DNA of 64,000 nucleotides from UBA3069 sp050633465 (GTDB taxonomy: Bacteria > Pseudomonadota > Alphaproteobacteria > Rhodobacterales > Rhodobacteraceae), in assembly GCA_050633465.1 (NCBI GenBank), contig JBOEGO010000007.1:74629-138628 (forward strand), given 5' to 3'. The position numbers were made by a program, and so were the translations under genes. The notes below the pieces were generated by a model. That model ran no database searches. It was not told the origin of the DNA and saw only the letters and a program-made list of their open reading frames with translations. Position 1 is the stretch's first letter. Every line of letters begins with the position of its first letter. Positions 51,482-60,818 of this stretch are shown piece by piece.

Positions 51482-52801
51482 TTAGCGCACGATCTCCTCG
51501 TCCTTGACGAACATATTGGCCCAAGCGCGGTCAATCAGTTCGGGGCTCATCTGATAGGGGATGCCTTCGAATTCGCAGATCGAAATCATCTGATCAATCA
51601 GAAACACCGGCTGATAATTGGCATAGTTGTTTTCAATTTCAGGATAGCGTTTTTTCAACAGATGGATCAGGGTCGGTTCGTCCAGCGGCATGCCCTTTTT
51701 GCGGGCGACCAGCGCAAAGATTTTCAGGAAGTTCTGCTGGCTGGGACCGTCGATTTTGATCTTGTAAAAAATCCGGCGCAGGGCGGCCTGGTCAAAGATT
51801 TCATTGGGGTGGAAGTTGGTGGAGAAGATCACCAATGTGTCAAACGGCACCTCGAATTTTTCGCCCGATTGCAGGGCAAGGATATCCTTGGATTCCTCGA
51901 GCGGGACAATCCAGCGGTTGACGAGGCTTTGCGGTGGTTCGGCCTGACGACCAAGGTCATCCACGATGAAAATTCCGCCGGTGGATTTCAGTTGCAGCGG
52001 CGCCTGATAGGTGCGTGCGGTCGGGTTATAAACCAGATCCAACATGTTAAGGGACAGTTCGCCGCCGGTGATCACGGTGGGGCGTTCGCAGCGCACATAA
52101 CGCGCATCAAATGTGCGGCGACGGCGCAGCGAATTGGGATCGTCGGTTTCCTCTTCGGCGGCGGAATGCACGATGGGATCATAAACGGTGATCACCTGAC
52201 CGGAATATTCCAGCGCACGGGGCACGAAAATCTTGTCGCCCATCGCATCGCGTATGCCATTGGAAATAGAGGATTTCCCGTTGCCCGGCGGCCCATACAT
52301 CAGGATCGAGCGGCCCGAGCTGACGGCGGGGCCAAGGTTGCCCAGCAGATCGGGCGGCAGGATCAGATGGCCCATGGCGTTGGTCAACTGGTCGCGGGTG
52401 ATGGAAATATCGCGGATCGACTGGCGTTTGACCTGTTCGCGATACACATCGAGCGGCACCGGCATGGCACCGTAATATTCGGACTGGGCAAGGGCATCGA
52501 GCGCACGGGATTTGCCCTGATCGGTCAACTGATAGCCCATTTCATTGCCACTGTTATTGGCGTTGAGCGTGCCTGTCGCCTCGAGCAGGCGTTCACCGCG
52601 CGCGGCATCAATCAATTCTTGCGTGACGGCGACGGGCAGGCAGATGGCGCGGGCCAGTTCCGAGGCCATGGAGAGGCTTTTGCGGAAGATGGTTTTGAGC
52701 AGGATATCCCGCATCATGGTCAGCGGAAGCTGCATATCCTCGAGCGTTTTGGGCGGAGGAGGGGGTTTGACGCCTTGCGGCGGGGTCGCTTGCATATTCA
52801 T
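51482..52801 (-). CDS. AAA-family ATPase linked to the Tad pilus cluster
   Basis: 439 residues. An N-terminal Pro-rich stretch (6-18) is followed by a helical/winged-helix-like segment (about 25-125, ending SEYYGAMPVPLDVYREQV). The ATPase domain has Walker A GPPGNGKSS (170-178), Walker B FIVDDLGRQ and sensor STNFHP. A helical C-domain follows. It is a soluble cytoplasmic NTPase, not the usual pilus motor, which is tadA. It is on the same strand as the Tad genes, 121 bases after cpaA, with its own upstream gap. I recall such ATPases at this place in other Rhodobacterales; its job is unknown. Confidence 0.85.
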   Translation of the reverse strand: MNMQATPPQGVKPPPPPKTLEDMQLPLTMMRDILLKTIFRKSLSMASELARAICLPVAVTQELIDAARGERLLEATGTLNANNSGNEMGYQLTDQGKSRALDALAQSEYYGAMPVPLDVYREQVKRQSIRDISITRDQLTNAMGHLILPPDLLGNLGPAVSSGRSILMYGPPGNGKSSISNGIRDAMGDKIFVPRALEYSGQVITVYDPIVHSAAEEETDDPNSLRRRRTFDARYVRCERPTVITGGELSLNMLDLVYNPTARTYQAPLQLKSTGGIFIVDDLGRQAEPPQSLVNRWIVPLEESKDILALQSGEKFEVPFDTLVIFSTNFHPNEIFDQAALRRIFYKIKIDGPSQQNFLKIFALVARKKGMPLDEPTLIHLLKKRYPEIENNYANYQPVFLIDQMISICEFEGIPYQMSPELIDRAWANMFVKDEEIVR

Positions 52802-52922
52802 GGGCGGGTGCCTTTTCCGTCACTGATTTGGCCCTGAATATGCGCGGGCAAAGTGGCGAAATGATGGAGAAAAAGGCACGTTGCGGTGGTGAGCGGTGTC
52901 TGGTCGCCGCAATGCCCGCGCC

Positions 52923-53459
52923 CTAAAGCGCGCCGAGGATCAGGTAGAGACCAAGGGTAGAGCCAAGCACCAGCCCCATGGGGAAATCAAGGCCGCGGGT
53001 CCAGCTTTCCCAATCGGGTGCGAGGCGGCGCAGGGGGGTGTATTTTAGTGTGCGCTGGGTGATGACGGCCCCGATCAACATGCCGCAAAACAGAAACCCG
53101 ACGAATTTGGCATCGGCCAGTGGCACGTAAGGTGCTGCGGCTGCCAGGAATTTTGCATCCCCCGCCCCCATCAACCCACCGGCATTGGCGACGATGCCGA
53201 TCATCAGCACGATGGCAATATGCGCCAGTCGCCAGCCGTAATCGGGCAGGGGCATCAGGAAAATCCCGACGATCAGAAACACCAGCCCCAGCAGATCGGT
53301 GGTGCGATTGGTGATTTTCATCACCCGCAGGTCGGTCAGGATGGCGGCCGCACAAAGCGGCAGCACAAAGGGCAAAAACCATCGCGCCTGTAGATCGGGA
53401 ATGGTCAGCGCCCCCGCGATACGGGCAAATGGCGCCAAAAGATCGGCCAGAATGTCCAT
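52923..53459 (-). CDS. cpaA: Prepilin peptidase CpaA/TadV
   Basis: 178 residues, about five to six membrane helices, an A24 aspartic peptidase. The two catalytic aspartates are D43 (ILTDLRVMKITNR) and D101 in the GxGD motif GAGDAKF. It lacks the N-methylation domain, as normal for TadV. It cleaves the Flp prepilin encoded at 63629-63796. Twelve bases after tadD. Confidence 0.92.
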   Translation of the reverse strand: MDILADLLAPFARIAGALTIPDLQARWFLPFVLPLCAAAILTDLRVMKITNRTTDLLGLVFLIVGIFLMPLPDYGWRLAHIAIVLMIGIVANAGGLMGAGDAKFLAAAAPYVPLADAKFVGFLFCGMLIGAVITQRTLKYTPLRRLAPDWESWTRGLDFPMGLVLGSTLGLYLILGAL

Positions 53460-53471
53460 CGCGGGGTTTGC

Positions 53472-54323
53472 TTAACCTTCCAGGGCGCGCAGGCTGCGCA
53501 CGGCTTCTTCGAAGTGTTGGGGGTGGGTTTCGATGGCTTCGCGCAGCAGGCCCTTGCCGGTTTCGACATCGCCCTGTTTCACCGCCGACAGGCCCATGGT
53601 GTGCAGCAATTGCGCGCGTTCCACCTGTGACATCGGCACAACGGGCATGTTGTAATTGCGCTGTGCCGCACGGGCCAGCACCAGATTATTCTTTGCTGTG
53701 AACAGTTTAGGGTCCTGGCGCAGGGCTTCTCCGAACAGGCGTTCGGCATCGGCGTAATCGCCACGGGTCAGTTTGGAATAGCCCCAGTTGTTCATCACGC
53801 CACCGGGGCGGGTGGTCAGGCCCGCAGCCGTTTCATAAAAGCTGTCGGCCTTTTTCCACTGTTTCTTGCTGTCCGCCACCATCGCCTCGAGTCGGTAGCG
53901 TTGATAGGTTTCATGGGTCGGGGGAATGGCCGACAGGGTTTTTTCGGCCCCGTCCCAATCGCCCGCCCGGATCTGGGCATCGGCCAGATCAACGCGGTCA
54001 TCATCGGTGGCATCGGCGTGCTGGGTGATCTGTTTCCATGCTGCCAGTGCTTCGGTGTTGCGTTTGGCGCGGATCAGGGATTTGCCCATTCCGCGTTGCA
54101 AATCAATGCGTTCGGGGGCATTGGCCGAGGCGCGTTTGAAATAGGTCACTGCCTCGTCCGGGTCGGCGACGGTCAGCATGACATCGTTCAGGTTTGATTC
54201 ATCAACGACGTTGAGGTCTTGCAAGGTGCGGTCGACCTTGTTCTTGTCACTCATGAAGTTGTCACAGCCAGACAGGGCAAAGGACCCGGCCAGGCACAGG
54301 GAAAGGATAAACGGGTGGCGCAT
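53472..54323 (-). CDS. tadD: TadD-type TPR lipoprotein
   Basis: 283 residues. A lipoprotein signal (LSGC, lipidated Cys near residue 20) is followed by repeated TPR helices (ADPDEAVTYFKRASANAPE; NTEALAAWKQI; NWGYSKLTRGDYADAERLFGEAL). TadD proteins act as pilotin-like factors for the secretin and pilus assembly. ATG 54323 has AAAAGGACG eight bases upstream. It is adjacent to a second TPR lipoprotein. Confidence 0.85.
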   Translation of the reverse strand: MRHPFILSLCLAGSFALSGCDNFMSDKNKVDRTLQDLNVVDESNLNDVMLTVADPDEAVTYFKRASANAPERIDLQRGMGKSLIRAKRNTEALAAWKQITQHADATDDDRVDLADAQIRAGDWDGAEKTLSAIPPTHETYQRYRLEAMVADSKKQWKKADSFYETAAGLTTRPGGVMNNWGYSKLTRGDYADAERLFGEALRQDPKLFTAKNNLVLARAAQRNYNMPVVPMSQVERAQLLHTMGLSAVKQGDVETGKGLLREAIETHPQHFEEAVRSLRALEG

Positions 54324-54349
54324 GTTTTGCGTCCTTTTACTGCTCTGCC

Positions 54350-54940
54350 TCAAGGTATCTGACGGATGACAAATTCGCTGCTGCCCCGTCGCACCAATTT
54401 ATATTCTTGTTCTTGTTCATCAGCATAATCGTTTTTTTCCGATTTTGCGAGTGCCAAGCGAAGATTGTCGCGGATTGAGTCACTTTGGCCATTGTCCAGC
54501 GCATAGGCGCGGCGGAACATTTGTTCGGCTTCGGCCAGTTCGCCCTTTTCCATCAGCAAAACGCCAAGGTTGTTCCATGTTTCAGGCACGGCCTGATCGG
54601 TGGCGACGGCCTGACGCAGCAGGCGTTCGGCCTGCCCCAGACGGCCAAGGCCCAGATTGGCAGTGCCAAGGCCCGACAGCACATCGACGGTCATGCCGTG
54701 ATCAATCGCGGCGCGGGAATAGGCATCCAGCGCCAGTTCGTATTGCCCCGCCTGCACCAGCCGGTTGCCCACCACCAACCCATCGACGCTCGCCCCGCGT
54801 TTCGCCACGCCCGGCGCGTAAACTTGCCCTGATTTCAGTGGGTTAGTCGCACCAAAGCCGCCCGTTGATGAACAGGCGGCTGTGGTTAGCATACTGGCCA
54901 GAAGGCCGGTTTTGATCAATGGGCCTGCGTGTCGCCGCAT
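54350..54940 (-). CDS. TadD-family TPR lipoprotein (second copy)
   Basis: 196 residues. Signal with lipobox TAAC (Cys near 23), a Gly/Ser-rich segment, then three TPR units (about 60-160: AGQYELALDAYSRAA, LGRLGQAERLLRQAV, KGELAEAEQMFRRAY). It resembles the classical short TadD. The tandem with the longer 53472 gene is typical of Rhodobacterales clusters. Outer membrane, periplasmic face expected. Confidence 0.85.
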   Translation of the reverse strand: MRRHAGPLIKTGLLASMLTTAACSSTGGFGATNPLKSGQVYAPGVAKRGASVDGLVVGNRLVQAGQYELALDAYSRAAIDHGMTVDVLSGLGTANLGLGRLGQAERLLRQAVATDQAVPETWNNLGVLLMEKGELAEAEQMFRRAYALDNGQSDSIRDNLRLALAKSEKNDYADEQEQEYKLVRRGSSEFVIRQIP

Positions 54941-54961
54941 ATATTCTTGTGCCTCGTGGCT

Positions 54962-55909
54962 TTAGCCAAAGTTCGAGATGCTTACAGCCGAGGGACCAAC
55001 AAGGATGATCAACAGCGGCGGCACCGTCAGCATCATTGTGACAAGTGTCATCTTGGTAGGCAACTTGTTTGCGGCCTCTTCGGCGCGCATCACACGTTTG
55101 TCACGCATTTCCGAGGAGTAAACCCGCAATGCTTCGGCGATGGATGTCCCGAAGGCGGCGGACTGGATCATCACGGTCACAAAGGATGACACATCTGCCA
55201 CACCGCAGCGTTCGGCCATGTCACGCAAGACGCCGGATTTTTCCATGCCGGCCTTGATCTGGAGCGACACGATTTCCAGTTCGTCTGCCAGATCGGGAAA
55301 GGCGGGGCGGATTTCCTTGGACACGCGCACGATGGATTGTTCCAGCGATTGCCCTGCTTCGACGCAGACCAGCAGCATATCCAGCGCATCGGGGAAACCG
55401 GCGGTGATCTGTTCCTGCCGCTTGGCCTGACGTTTGTTGATCCAGTATTTCGGGGCCATATAGCCCACGCAACCCGGCCCCAAGACATAGAACAGGGTTT
55501 GTTGCGTGGTCACATCCTGACCGCCCGAAACGAACAGCATGAAATAGACCACGCCAGCGACCAGCAGCCCCAGACCCAGCGCGAACTGCGCAAAGTGGAA
55601 GAAGCGCACCGCGTCCTTGGAGCGATACCCGGCCTGCATCAGTTTCTGGCGCACGGCGGAGTATTCTTCCTCGTCTTGGGGTTCGAGGAAGGAGGAGTAT
55701 TTTTGCAGCTTGTCGTTGGATTTGGCCGTGCGCAGTTTCGCGCCCGGTTTCAAGGTGTTGCCACGGGCACCGGCATCCTTGAGCTTGTTGAGCGGGTCGT
55801 TGCGCTCTTTCAGCATCATGGGGATGACGGCGGCGATCAGGGCCAGACCCAGCAGACCGACAAGGATCACGGGGCCAAAGGGGCCAAGCATATCAGTGAG
55901 GAATGTCAT
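54962..55909 (-). CDS. tadC: Type II secretion F-family platform protein TadC
   Basis: 315 residues. A membrane helix near 12-32, a cytoplasmic segment, helices about 110-150, and the T2SSF domain (about 165-290) with ITAGFPDALDMLLVCVEAGQSLEQSI and RAEEAANKLPTKMTLV, then a last helix with LTVPPLLIILVGP. With TadB it makes the inner-membrane platform turned by TadA. Thirteen bases separate it from tadB. Confidence 0.95.
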   Translation of the reverse strand: MTFLTDMLGPFGPVILVGLLGLALIAAVIPMMLKERNDPLNKLKDAGARGNTLKPGAKLRTAKSNDKLQKYSSFLEPQDEEEYSAVRQKLMQAGYRSKDAVRFFHFAQFALGLGLLVAGVVYFMLFVSGGQDVTTQQTLFYVLGPGCVGYMAPKYWINKRQAKRQEQITAGFPDALDMLLVCVEAGQSLEQSIVRVSKEIRPAFPDLADELEIVSLQIKAGMEKSGVLRDMAERCGVADVSSFVTVMIQSAAFGTSIAEALRVYSSEMRDKRVMRAEEAANKLPTKMTLVTMMLTVPPLLIILVGPSAVSISNFG

Positions 55910-55922
55910 GTTCGTTGTCTCC

Positions 55923-56891
55923 TCAGACCTTGATGTTGGTCAGGTGGCGCATCACGATCAGGTTCAGCGTCAGCAAAACCCCCACGATGATGCATGACGG
56001 GATGAACCATGGGTGGTCCAACACTTCGTCGTAATAATGCGGGTCCAGCACGTTGACCCCGATCAGGGCCAGCACGGGGAAGGCGGACAGGAATTTGCCC
56101 GACCACTGGGCCTCGGCCGTGATGGCCTTGACCCGGCGAAACAGGCGAAAGCGCGAGCGGATCACCTTGGCCAGACCTTCGAGGATTTCGGCCAGGTTAC
56201 CACCGGATTGCTGTTGAATGGTCACAGCCACCGCGAGAAAGCGCAAATCCTGCATATCAAGGCGTTCGGCCATCTGTTTCAGCGCCTCGCCGACATCGCG
56301 GCCATAGGCGGATTCATCGGCGATGATGCCGAATTCGGTGGCCAGCGGGTCTGGCACCTCTTTGGCGACGATTTGAATGGCCGAGGTAAAGGGATGCCCC
56401 ACCTTGAGCGAGCGCACCATCAGTTCAACCGCGTCGGGCAGTTGCTCCTCGATCATGCCCAAGCGTTTCTTGGCCTTGGAATTGACCCAGAAATAGACCC
56501 CGCCGATGCCCATCAGCGTGGACACGATGGCGCGCACCGCCATGGATGTTTCGGTGCCGATGGTCAGCCCCAGAAAGGCCACAACCGACACGGCCCCCAT
56601 CAACATGATGAGCTGGGCGGGGGTAAAGGCGATGGCCGCCTTTTGCGCCTTGTCGGCCAGCATGGTGTAGATCGGGATCGACCGCGCGTTCATATGCTGG
56701 TTCATCTCCTTGCGGAGTTTTTCCAGCACCTCTTCGCGGTTGGTGTTCTTTTGCAGCATTTCCAGACGGCGGTTGACCTTGCTGTTGAGCGAGATCGAGC
56801 GCCCGAAGGCCGTCAGATACACACCTTCGACGATGACCAGAACACCGACGAAAATCAGGATATAGATGATCGGTTCGATAGAAAGAGCCAT
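55923..56891 (-). CDS. tadB: Type II secretion F-family platform protein TadB
   Basis: 322 residues. An N-terminal helix (about 5-27), helices near 90-130, the T2SSF domain (about 155-290; QLPDAVELMVRSLKVGHPFTSAIQIVAKEVPDP and QQQSGGNLAEILEGLAKVIRSRFRL), and a C-terminal helix near 290-312. Partner of TadC. Six bases after tadA. Confidence 0.95.
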   Translation of the reverse strand: MALSIEPIIYILIFVGVLVIVEGVYLTAFGRSISLNSKVNRRLEMLQKNTNREEVLEKLRKEMNQHMNARSIPIYTMLADKAQKAAIAFTPAQLIMLMGAVSVVAFLGLTIGTETSMAVRAIVSTLMGIGGVYFWVNSKAKKRLGMIEEQLPDAVELMVRSLKVGHPFTSAIQIVAKEVPDPLATEFGIIADESAYGRDVGEALKQMAERLDMQDLRFLAVAVTIQQQSGGNLAEILEGLAKVIRSRFRLFRRVKAITAEAQWSGKFLSAFPVLALIGVNVLDPHYYDEVLDHPWFIPSCIIVGVLLTLNLIVMRHLTNIKV

Positions 56892-56897
56892 GATATT

Positions 56898-58388
56898 TTA
56901 CTCCGCTGCGACGGGTTCGTAGATTGCGGGGGGCAGGTCGAACCCCCACAAGCGGAACCGATCAGAGAAGTGCGAGCGCACCCCGGTGGCCGTGAAATGG
57001 CCGATGATTTTGTTTTCGGGCGTCAGGCCAACACGTTGAAACCTGAAGATTTCCTGCATGGAGATCACTTCGCCCTCCATCCCGGTGATTTCGGTGATGG
57101 ATGTCATGCGGCGCGACCCGTCCTGCAGGCGCGAGGCCTGCACGATCAGGTTCACAGCCGATGAAATTTGCGAGCGCACCGCCTTGAGCGGCATTTCGAT
57201 ACCGGCCATGGCGATCATGTTTTCCAGGCGGCTGACGCCATCGCGGGCGCTGTTCGCGTGGATCGTGGTCATCGACCCGTCGTGGCCGGTGTTCATGGCC
57301 TGCAACATGTCGATCACCTCTTCGCCGCGGGTTTCACCCACGATGATGCGGTCAGGGCGCATCCGCAAAGCGTTGCGCAGACAGTCGCGTTGGGTCACGG
57401 CGCCCTTGCCTTCGACGTTGGGGGGGCGCGATTCCATGCGGCCGACGTGGATCTGTTGCAGTTGCAATTCGGCGGTGTCTTCGATTGTCAGGATGCGTTC
57501 GGAGTTGTCGATAAAGGACGACAGCGCGTTCAGCGTGGTGGTTTTACCCGACCCCGTCCCGCCGGACACGATCACGTTCAGCCGGGTGGCAACGGCGGCC
57601 TGAAGATAGGCGGCCATCTCTTCGGAGAAGGCGCCGAAATTCACCAGATCGTCGATGCCCAGTTTTTCTTTTTTAAATTTCCGAATGGAAACCAGCGATC
57701 CATCCACAGCAACGGGCGGCACCATTGCGTTAAAGCGAGAACCGTCCTGAAGCCGCGCATCGACGTAGGGGTTGGATTCATCGACGCGGCGACCCACGGC
57801 CGACACGATTTTGTCGATGATGCGCAGCAGGTGTTTTTCATCCTTGAAGGTGATGTCGGTCAGTTCAAGTTTGCCATCGCGTTCGACAAAGATGCGCTGT
57901 GGGCCGTTGACCAGAATATCGTTGACCGTGTCATCCTTGAGCAGGGTTTCAAGCGGGCCAAGGCCGCGCACCTCGTCATAGAGTTCCTGATTGAGCTGGG
58001 TGCGGTCCTCGCGGTTGAGGACGATGCCTTTTTCCTCCAGCACTTCGGAGACGATGGAGCCGATTTCGGATTTCAGATCCTGTTCGGTCGCACCTTCGAG
58101 GGCGGACAGGTTGAGGTTGTCCAGCAGGGCCTTGTGCAGTTCCAGTTTGATGTCGCCAATGCGTTCGCGCCGCTTGCGCTCCTTGTCGGGCAGGGCCTCT
58201 TTGCCCGCTTTGGGCAGGTTTTTACGCATCGAAGTCGGCTGTGCCGGTTCGGCCTGGGGTTTGGGTTTGGGGGCAGGGGCGGCACCGGATTGCACCGGCC
58301 GCGTGGTCGGCATTTGCGTGACCTTACCTGCGGAAGGCTTGGCCCCGTTGCCTGCGTCTGATCCGTTTTTTTTGTAACGCGAGAACAT
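56898..58388 (-). CDS. tadA: Tad pilus assembly motor ATPase TadA/CpaF
   Basis: 496 residues, a type II/IV secretion ATPase. A disordered Pro/Lys-rich N-terminus (1-75) precedes a helical domain and the ATPase core. Walker A is SGGTGSGKTT (about 274-283), the Asp box is RILTIEDTAEL, Walker B is RIIVGETRGEE, and the His box is GHDGSMTTIHANS. The hexamer powers pilin polymerisation. First gene of the tadA-B-C-D-D-cpaA run; GGGG lies nine bases before the ATG. Separated from tadZ by 190 bases with tandem repeats. Confidence 0.96.
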   Translation of the reverse strand: MFSRYKKNGSDAGNGAKPSAGKVTQMPTTRPVQSGAAPAPKPKPQAEPAQPTSMRKNLPKAGKEALPDKERKRRERIGDIKLELHKALLDNLNLSALEGATEQDLKSEIGSIVSEVLEEKGIVLNREDRTQLNQELYDEVRGLGPLETLLKDDTVNDILVNGPQRIFVERDGKLELTDITFKDEKHLLRIIDKIVSAVGRRVDESNPYVDARLQDGSRFNAMVPPVAVDGSLVSIRKFKKEKLGIDDLVNFGAFSEEMAAYLQAAVATRLNVIVSGGTGSGKTTTLNALSSFIDNSERILTIEDTAELQLQQIHVGRMESRPPNVEGKGAVTQRDCLRNALRMRPDRIIVGETRGEEVIDMLQAMNTGHDGSMTTIHANSARDGVSRLENMIAMAGIEMPLKAVRSQISSAVNLIVQASRLQDGSRRMTSITEITGMEGEVISMQEIFRFQRVGLTPENKIIGHFTATGVRSHFSDRFRLWGFDLPPAIYEPVAAE

Positions 58389-58507
58389 GATCTGTTACCC
58401 CATTTCCCATATAAATCTGTGATACGAGCGGTTTATCCGCCGTTGTTCATCTGCTCTGTTGCGGGGGTTGCCCGCCGCCTTTTGTTCGTGTCGGGGGTTA
58501 ACCCGGT

Positions 58508-58623
58508 GCTTCGCTTTGGTCTGGTTAGTGACCTCCGCTTCGCTTTGGCCTGGTTGGTGACCTCCGCTACGCTTTGGCTTAGCCTGTCGCCTCCGCTTCG
58601 CTTTGGCCTAGCTCATGCAATGA
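58508..58623. repeat. Four 29-bp imperfect tandem repeats across the tadZ 3' end
   Basis: Units start at 58508, 58537, 58566 and 58595, each beginning GCTTCGCTTTGG or GCTACGCTTTGG, with CCTCC at the end of the first three. The tadZ stop (58579-58581) lies in the third unit, so the last codons of tadZ (GQSEAEATG) are made of repeat sequence. Because 29 is not a multiple of three, each unit falls in a new frame. Confidence 0.85.
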
Positions 58624-59826
58624 GCGCGCCAGCTTGGCGATTTCCTTGCGCAGCGGGTTCTTGCCCGCCGACAGGGCCAGTGGCAAACCGTGGTCGGCCC
58701 CCTGCGTTACGGCTTTGCCGCCGTCGGGCAATTGCACGTCAATCGCGATGCCCAGACTTTCGGCCAGACGTTTCACACGGGCTTTGCCGTTCAAATCCAT
58801 GCCCTTGGGCGCACGGTTCAACACGAAGCGCAGCTTTTCAAAGGGCAATTCCTCGGCCTGAAGGGCGCGTTTGAGACGCAGCGCGTTTTGCGCCGACCGC
58901 ATATCCATTTCCAACATGGCCAGAAACACATGGGCGCTGTTCAGGATCGCTTCGGACCATTGCACCACGGTTGATGGCATATCTACCACAACATAGTCGA
59001 AATTCCGGCGCGCCGTTTCGACAATTCGATTCACATCGTCCGAGGTGATCAAATCCAGCGGCAACATTTCGGTGGGCGAGGTCAGCACCATCAGCTTTTC
59101 CTCGAATCCGACCATGGCGGCCTGAAAACTGTCGTCATCCATTGATTCGGTGTCGGACAGCATTTCGTAAACCGATTCCCGGCGTGGCAGGTCAAGGAAG
59201 GTCGAAACAGAGCCGTATTGCAGATCCAGATCAATGATGCAGACGCGCGGATCGGTTTCACCCTTTTTGGCGACATTGGCCAGTTCCCAGGCGATATTGA
59301 CGGCCATCGTGGTCGATCCGGCCCCGCCGGACAGACCCTGAACGGCAATCACCACGCCCTCGCGGTCACCCGCAGCGCCGCCGCGTTTGGTGGCAGGGGC
59401 GATTTCGGGTTCGGGTTCGGGCGCGGTGATGCGGTCGATCGCCGATTGCAGCTCGCCTTCGGGGAGGGGGTAGGGGACAAATTCATCAGCGCCGGTGCGC
59501 AACAACTGGTGCAGCGCGGCGGGCGACACATCCTCGGCGATCAGGATCACCTTGATATGGCGGGCCTTGGCGCGGGCGATCAGCTCTCCCATGAGAACCA
59601 GGTTTTCCTCGTCCTCTTCGTCAATCGCCATGGCAACAAATTCAAGGGTTTCGGCCTCGGGCTGGCCAAAGAATGCCAAGGCTTCGGCAAAGCCGAGATC
59701 ACCCCAGCCATCACCCAGCGCGGTTTCCATATCCTCGATCAGCAGGTCAAAATTCTGCACATCACGGCTGATCGTGCAGGCCACCAGCGGGCTGTGATCC
59801 GATTGCAGAGCTGCGTTACTTGTCAT
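58579..59826 (-). CDS. tadZ: Pilus localisation/assembly protein TadZ/CpaE
   Basis: About 415 residues. A receiver-like N-domain (about 12-130, ACTISRDVQNFDLLI...LLRTGADEFVPYPLPEGE) is followed by a MinD/ParA-like domain. Its P-loop GGAGSTT (167-173) lacks both lysines of the classic deviant Walker A, as in several TadZ proteins. DLDLQYGSVSTFLDL and VVDMPSTVVQWSEAIL follow. It places the Tad machine at the pole or membrane site. The start is ATG 59826, nine bases after AAAAGGA, or ATG 59832. The C-terminus runs into the tandem repeats. Confidence 0.92.
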   Translation of the reverse strand: MTSNAALQSDHSPLVACTISRDVQNFDLLIEDMETALGDGWGDLGFAEALAFFGQPEAETLEFVAMAIDEEDEENLVLMGELIARAKARHIKVILIAEDVSPAALHQLLRTGADEFVPYPLPEGELQSAIDRITAPEPEPEIAPATKRGGAAGDREGVVIAVQGLSGGAGSTTMAVNIAWELANVAKKGETDPRVCIIDLDLQYGSVSTFLDLPRRESVYEMLSDTESMDDDSFQAAMVGFEEKLMVLTSPTEMLPLDLITSDDVNRIVETARRNFDYVVVDMPSTVVQWSEAILNSAHVFLAMLEMDMRSAQNALRLKRALQAEELPFEKLRFVLNRAPKGMDLNGKARVKRLAESLGIAIDVQLPDGGKAVTQGADHGLPLALSAGKNPLRKEIAKLARSLHELGQSEAEATG

Positions 59827-60063
59827 TGCCATACGTCCTTTTCTGTCGGGGTGATCCATGACGGCGGAACCTGCTCTGTCCCGTGATCCGATCATGGACG
59901 ACTTAACGACTCGTAAATTGCCGTCAGGTCTCCCATTGCAGACAAACTGCCGGAGAATCTGGGCGAGAATACGGCCAGACTGGCCCCATTGTGCGGAATG
60001 CTGCGACGATCACATTGGCTGATGCGGGATTGTTCAGCGCGCCCCATGCCCCCGATCAGACGG

Positions 60064-60087
60064 AAAAAGGGCCCCGTAAAGGGGCCC
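60064..60087 (-). terminator. Rho-independent terminator after ompA
   Basis: GGGCCCC (60069-60075) and GGGGCCC (60081-60087) with a five-base loop. On the minus strand this is followed by TTTTT, 44 bases past the ompA-like stop. It separates the flp-cpaB-cpaC-ompA unit from tadZ. Confidence 0.9.
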
Positions 60088-60130
60088 AGTCTGGAGGATC
60101 GTTTCTATTATTTAGCTAATTATCAATGGG

Positions 60131-60814
60131 TTAGTCTGTGGAGGTGGAGCTGCCAGACCCCCATGCGATACCCGTTAGCGTGGTTTTGGACACGCCCGAT
60201 GCCACGTAATCACGGTAAACGATTTGTGCATACTTTCCGTCCATAACCGTGGGATGGCGTTTCACGAAACCGGACACTTCGGTCACGGTGCGCCGGTTGC
60301 GGCGTTCGCGCCCCTCGGTCACGATCAGCGGCTGGGTTTCGCCATAAGATACCACCGCTTCCAACCGGGAACGCGAAATTCCCTGCGACGTAAGATAGGA
60401 GACAACAGCACGCGCACGCGCCAGCCCCAGACGTTTGTTAAACCCGTTCGAGCCAACCGCATCGGTATGGCCATACACGCGGAATGTCACCTCGGGGAAC
60501 TGACGGATAAAGGCGGCCTGTTCGCGCAGGGCATCCATCGCACCGGCATCCAGCCGCGCCGAGTTGAATTCAAAATTCACGGTAGATACGACATCTGTGG
60601 CGAAACGCCGTGCAAGATCAAGCACATAGCCCTTTTCGCCACGCATGACGAGCGTGTTGTTCATGGTGGCGTTGCCGTAGTCCTGATAGCCCGCCACCAG
60701 CGCGCCCGCCTCGCCATGGAAATTGGAATAAACCGGATCATTGGACGAACAGGCCCCGGCTGTCACCAGCCCCGCGATTGCAAGATATTTGCGCATATGC
60801 CCCAACCTGTTCAT
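60131..60814 (-). CDS. OmpA-family lipoprotein of the Tad cluster
   Basis: 227 residues. A lipoprotein signal (LVTAGAC, Cys near 22) is followed by an OmpA-like domain (about 75-180, with VNFEFNSARLD, VYGHTDAVGSNGFNKRLGLARARAV and RNRRTVTEV), then a short C-terminal tail ending GSGSSTSTD. It would bind peptidoglycan next to the secretin. The start is ATG 60814, preceded by GGAG, or ATG 60796. Four bases separate it from cpaC. Confidence 0.88.
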   Translation of the reverse strand: MNRLGHMRKYLAIAGLVTAGACSSNDPVYSNFHGEAGALVAGYQDYGNATMNNTLVMRGEKGYVLDLARRFATDVVSTVNFEFNSARLDAGAMDALREQAAFIRQFPEVTFRVYGHTDAVGSNGFNKRLGLARARAVVSYLTSQGISRSRLEAVVSYGETQPLIVTEGRERRNRRTVTEVSGFVKRHPTVMDGKYAQIVYRDYVASGVSKTTLTGIAWGSGSSTSTD

Positions 60815-60818
60815 CCTA

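Noticed and set aside
58419..58874. Plus-strand 151-codon ORF over tadZ and the repeats
   Set aside because: Its translation is built from the 29-bp repeats and antisense tadZ codons; tadZ itself is well supported.
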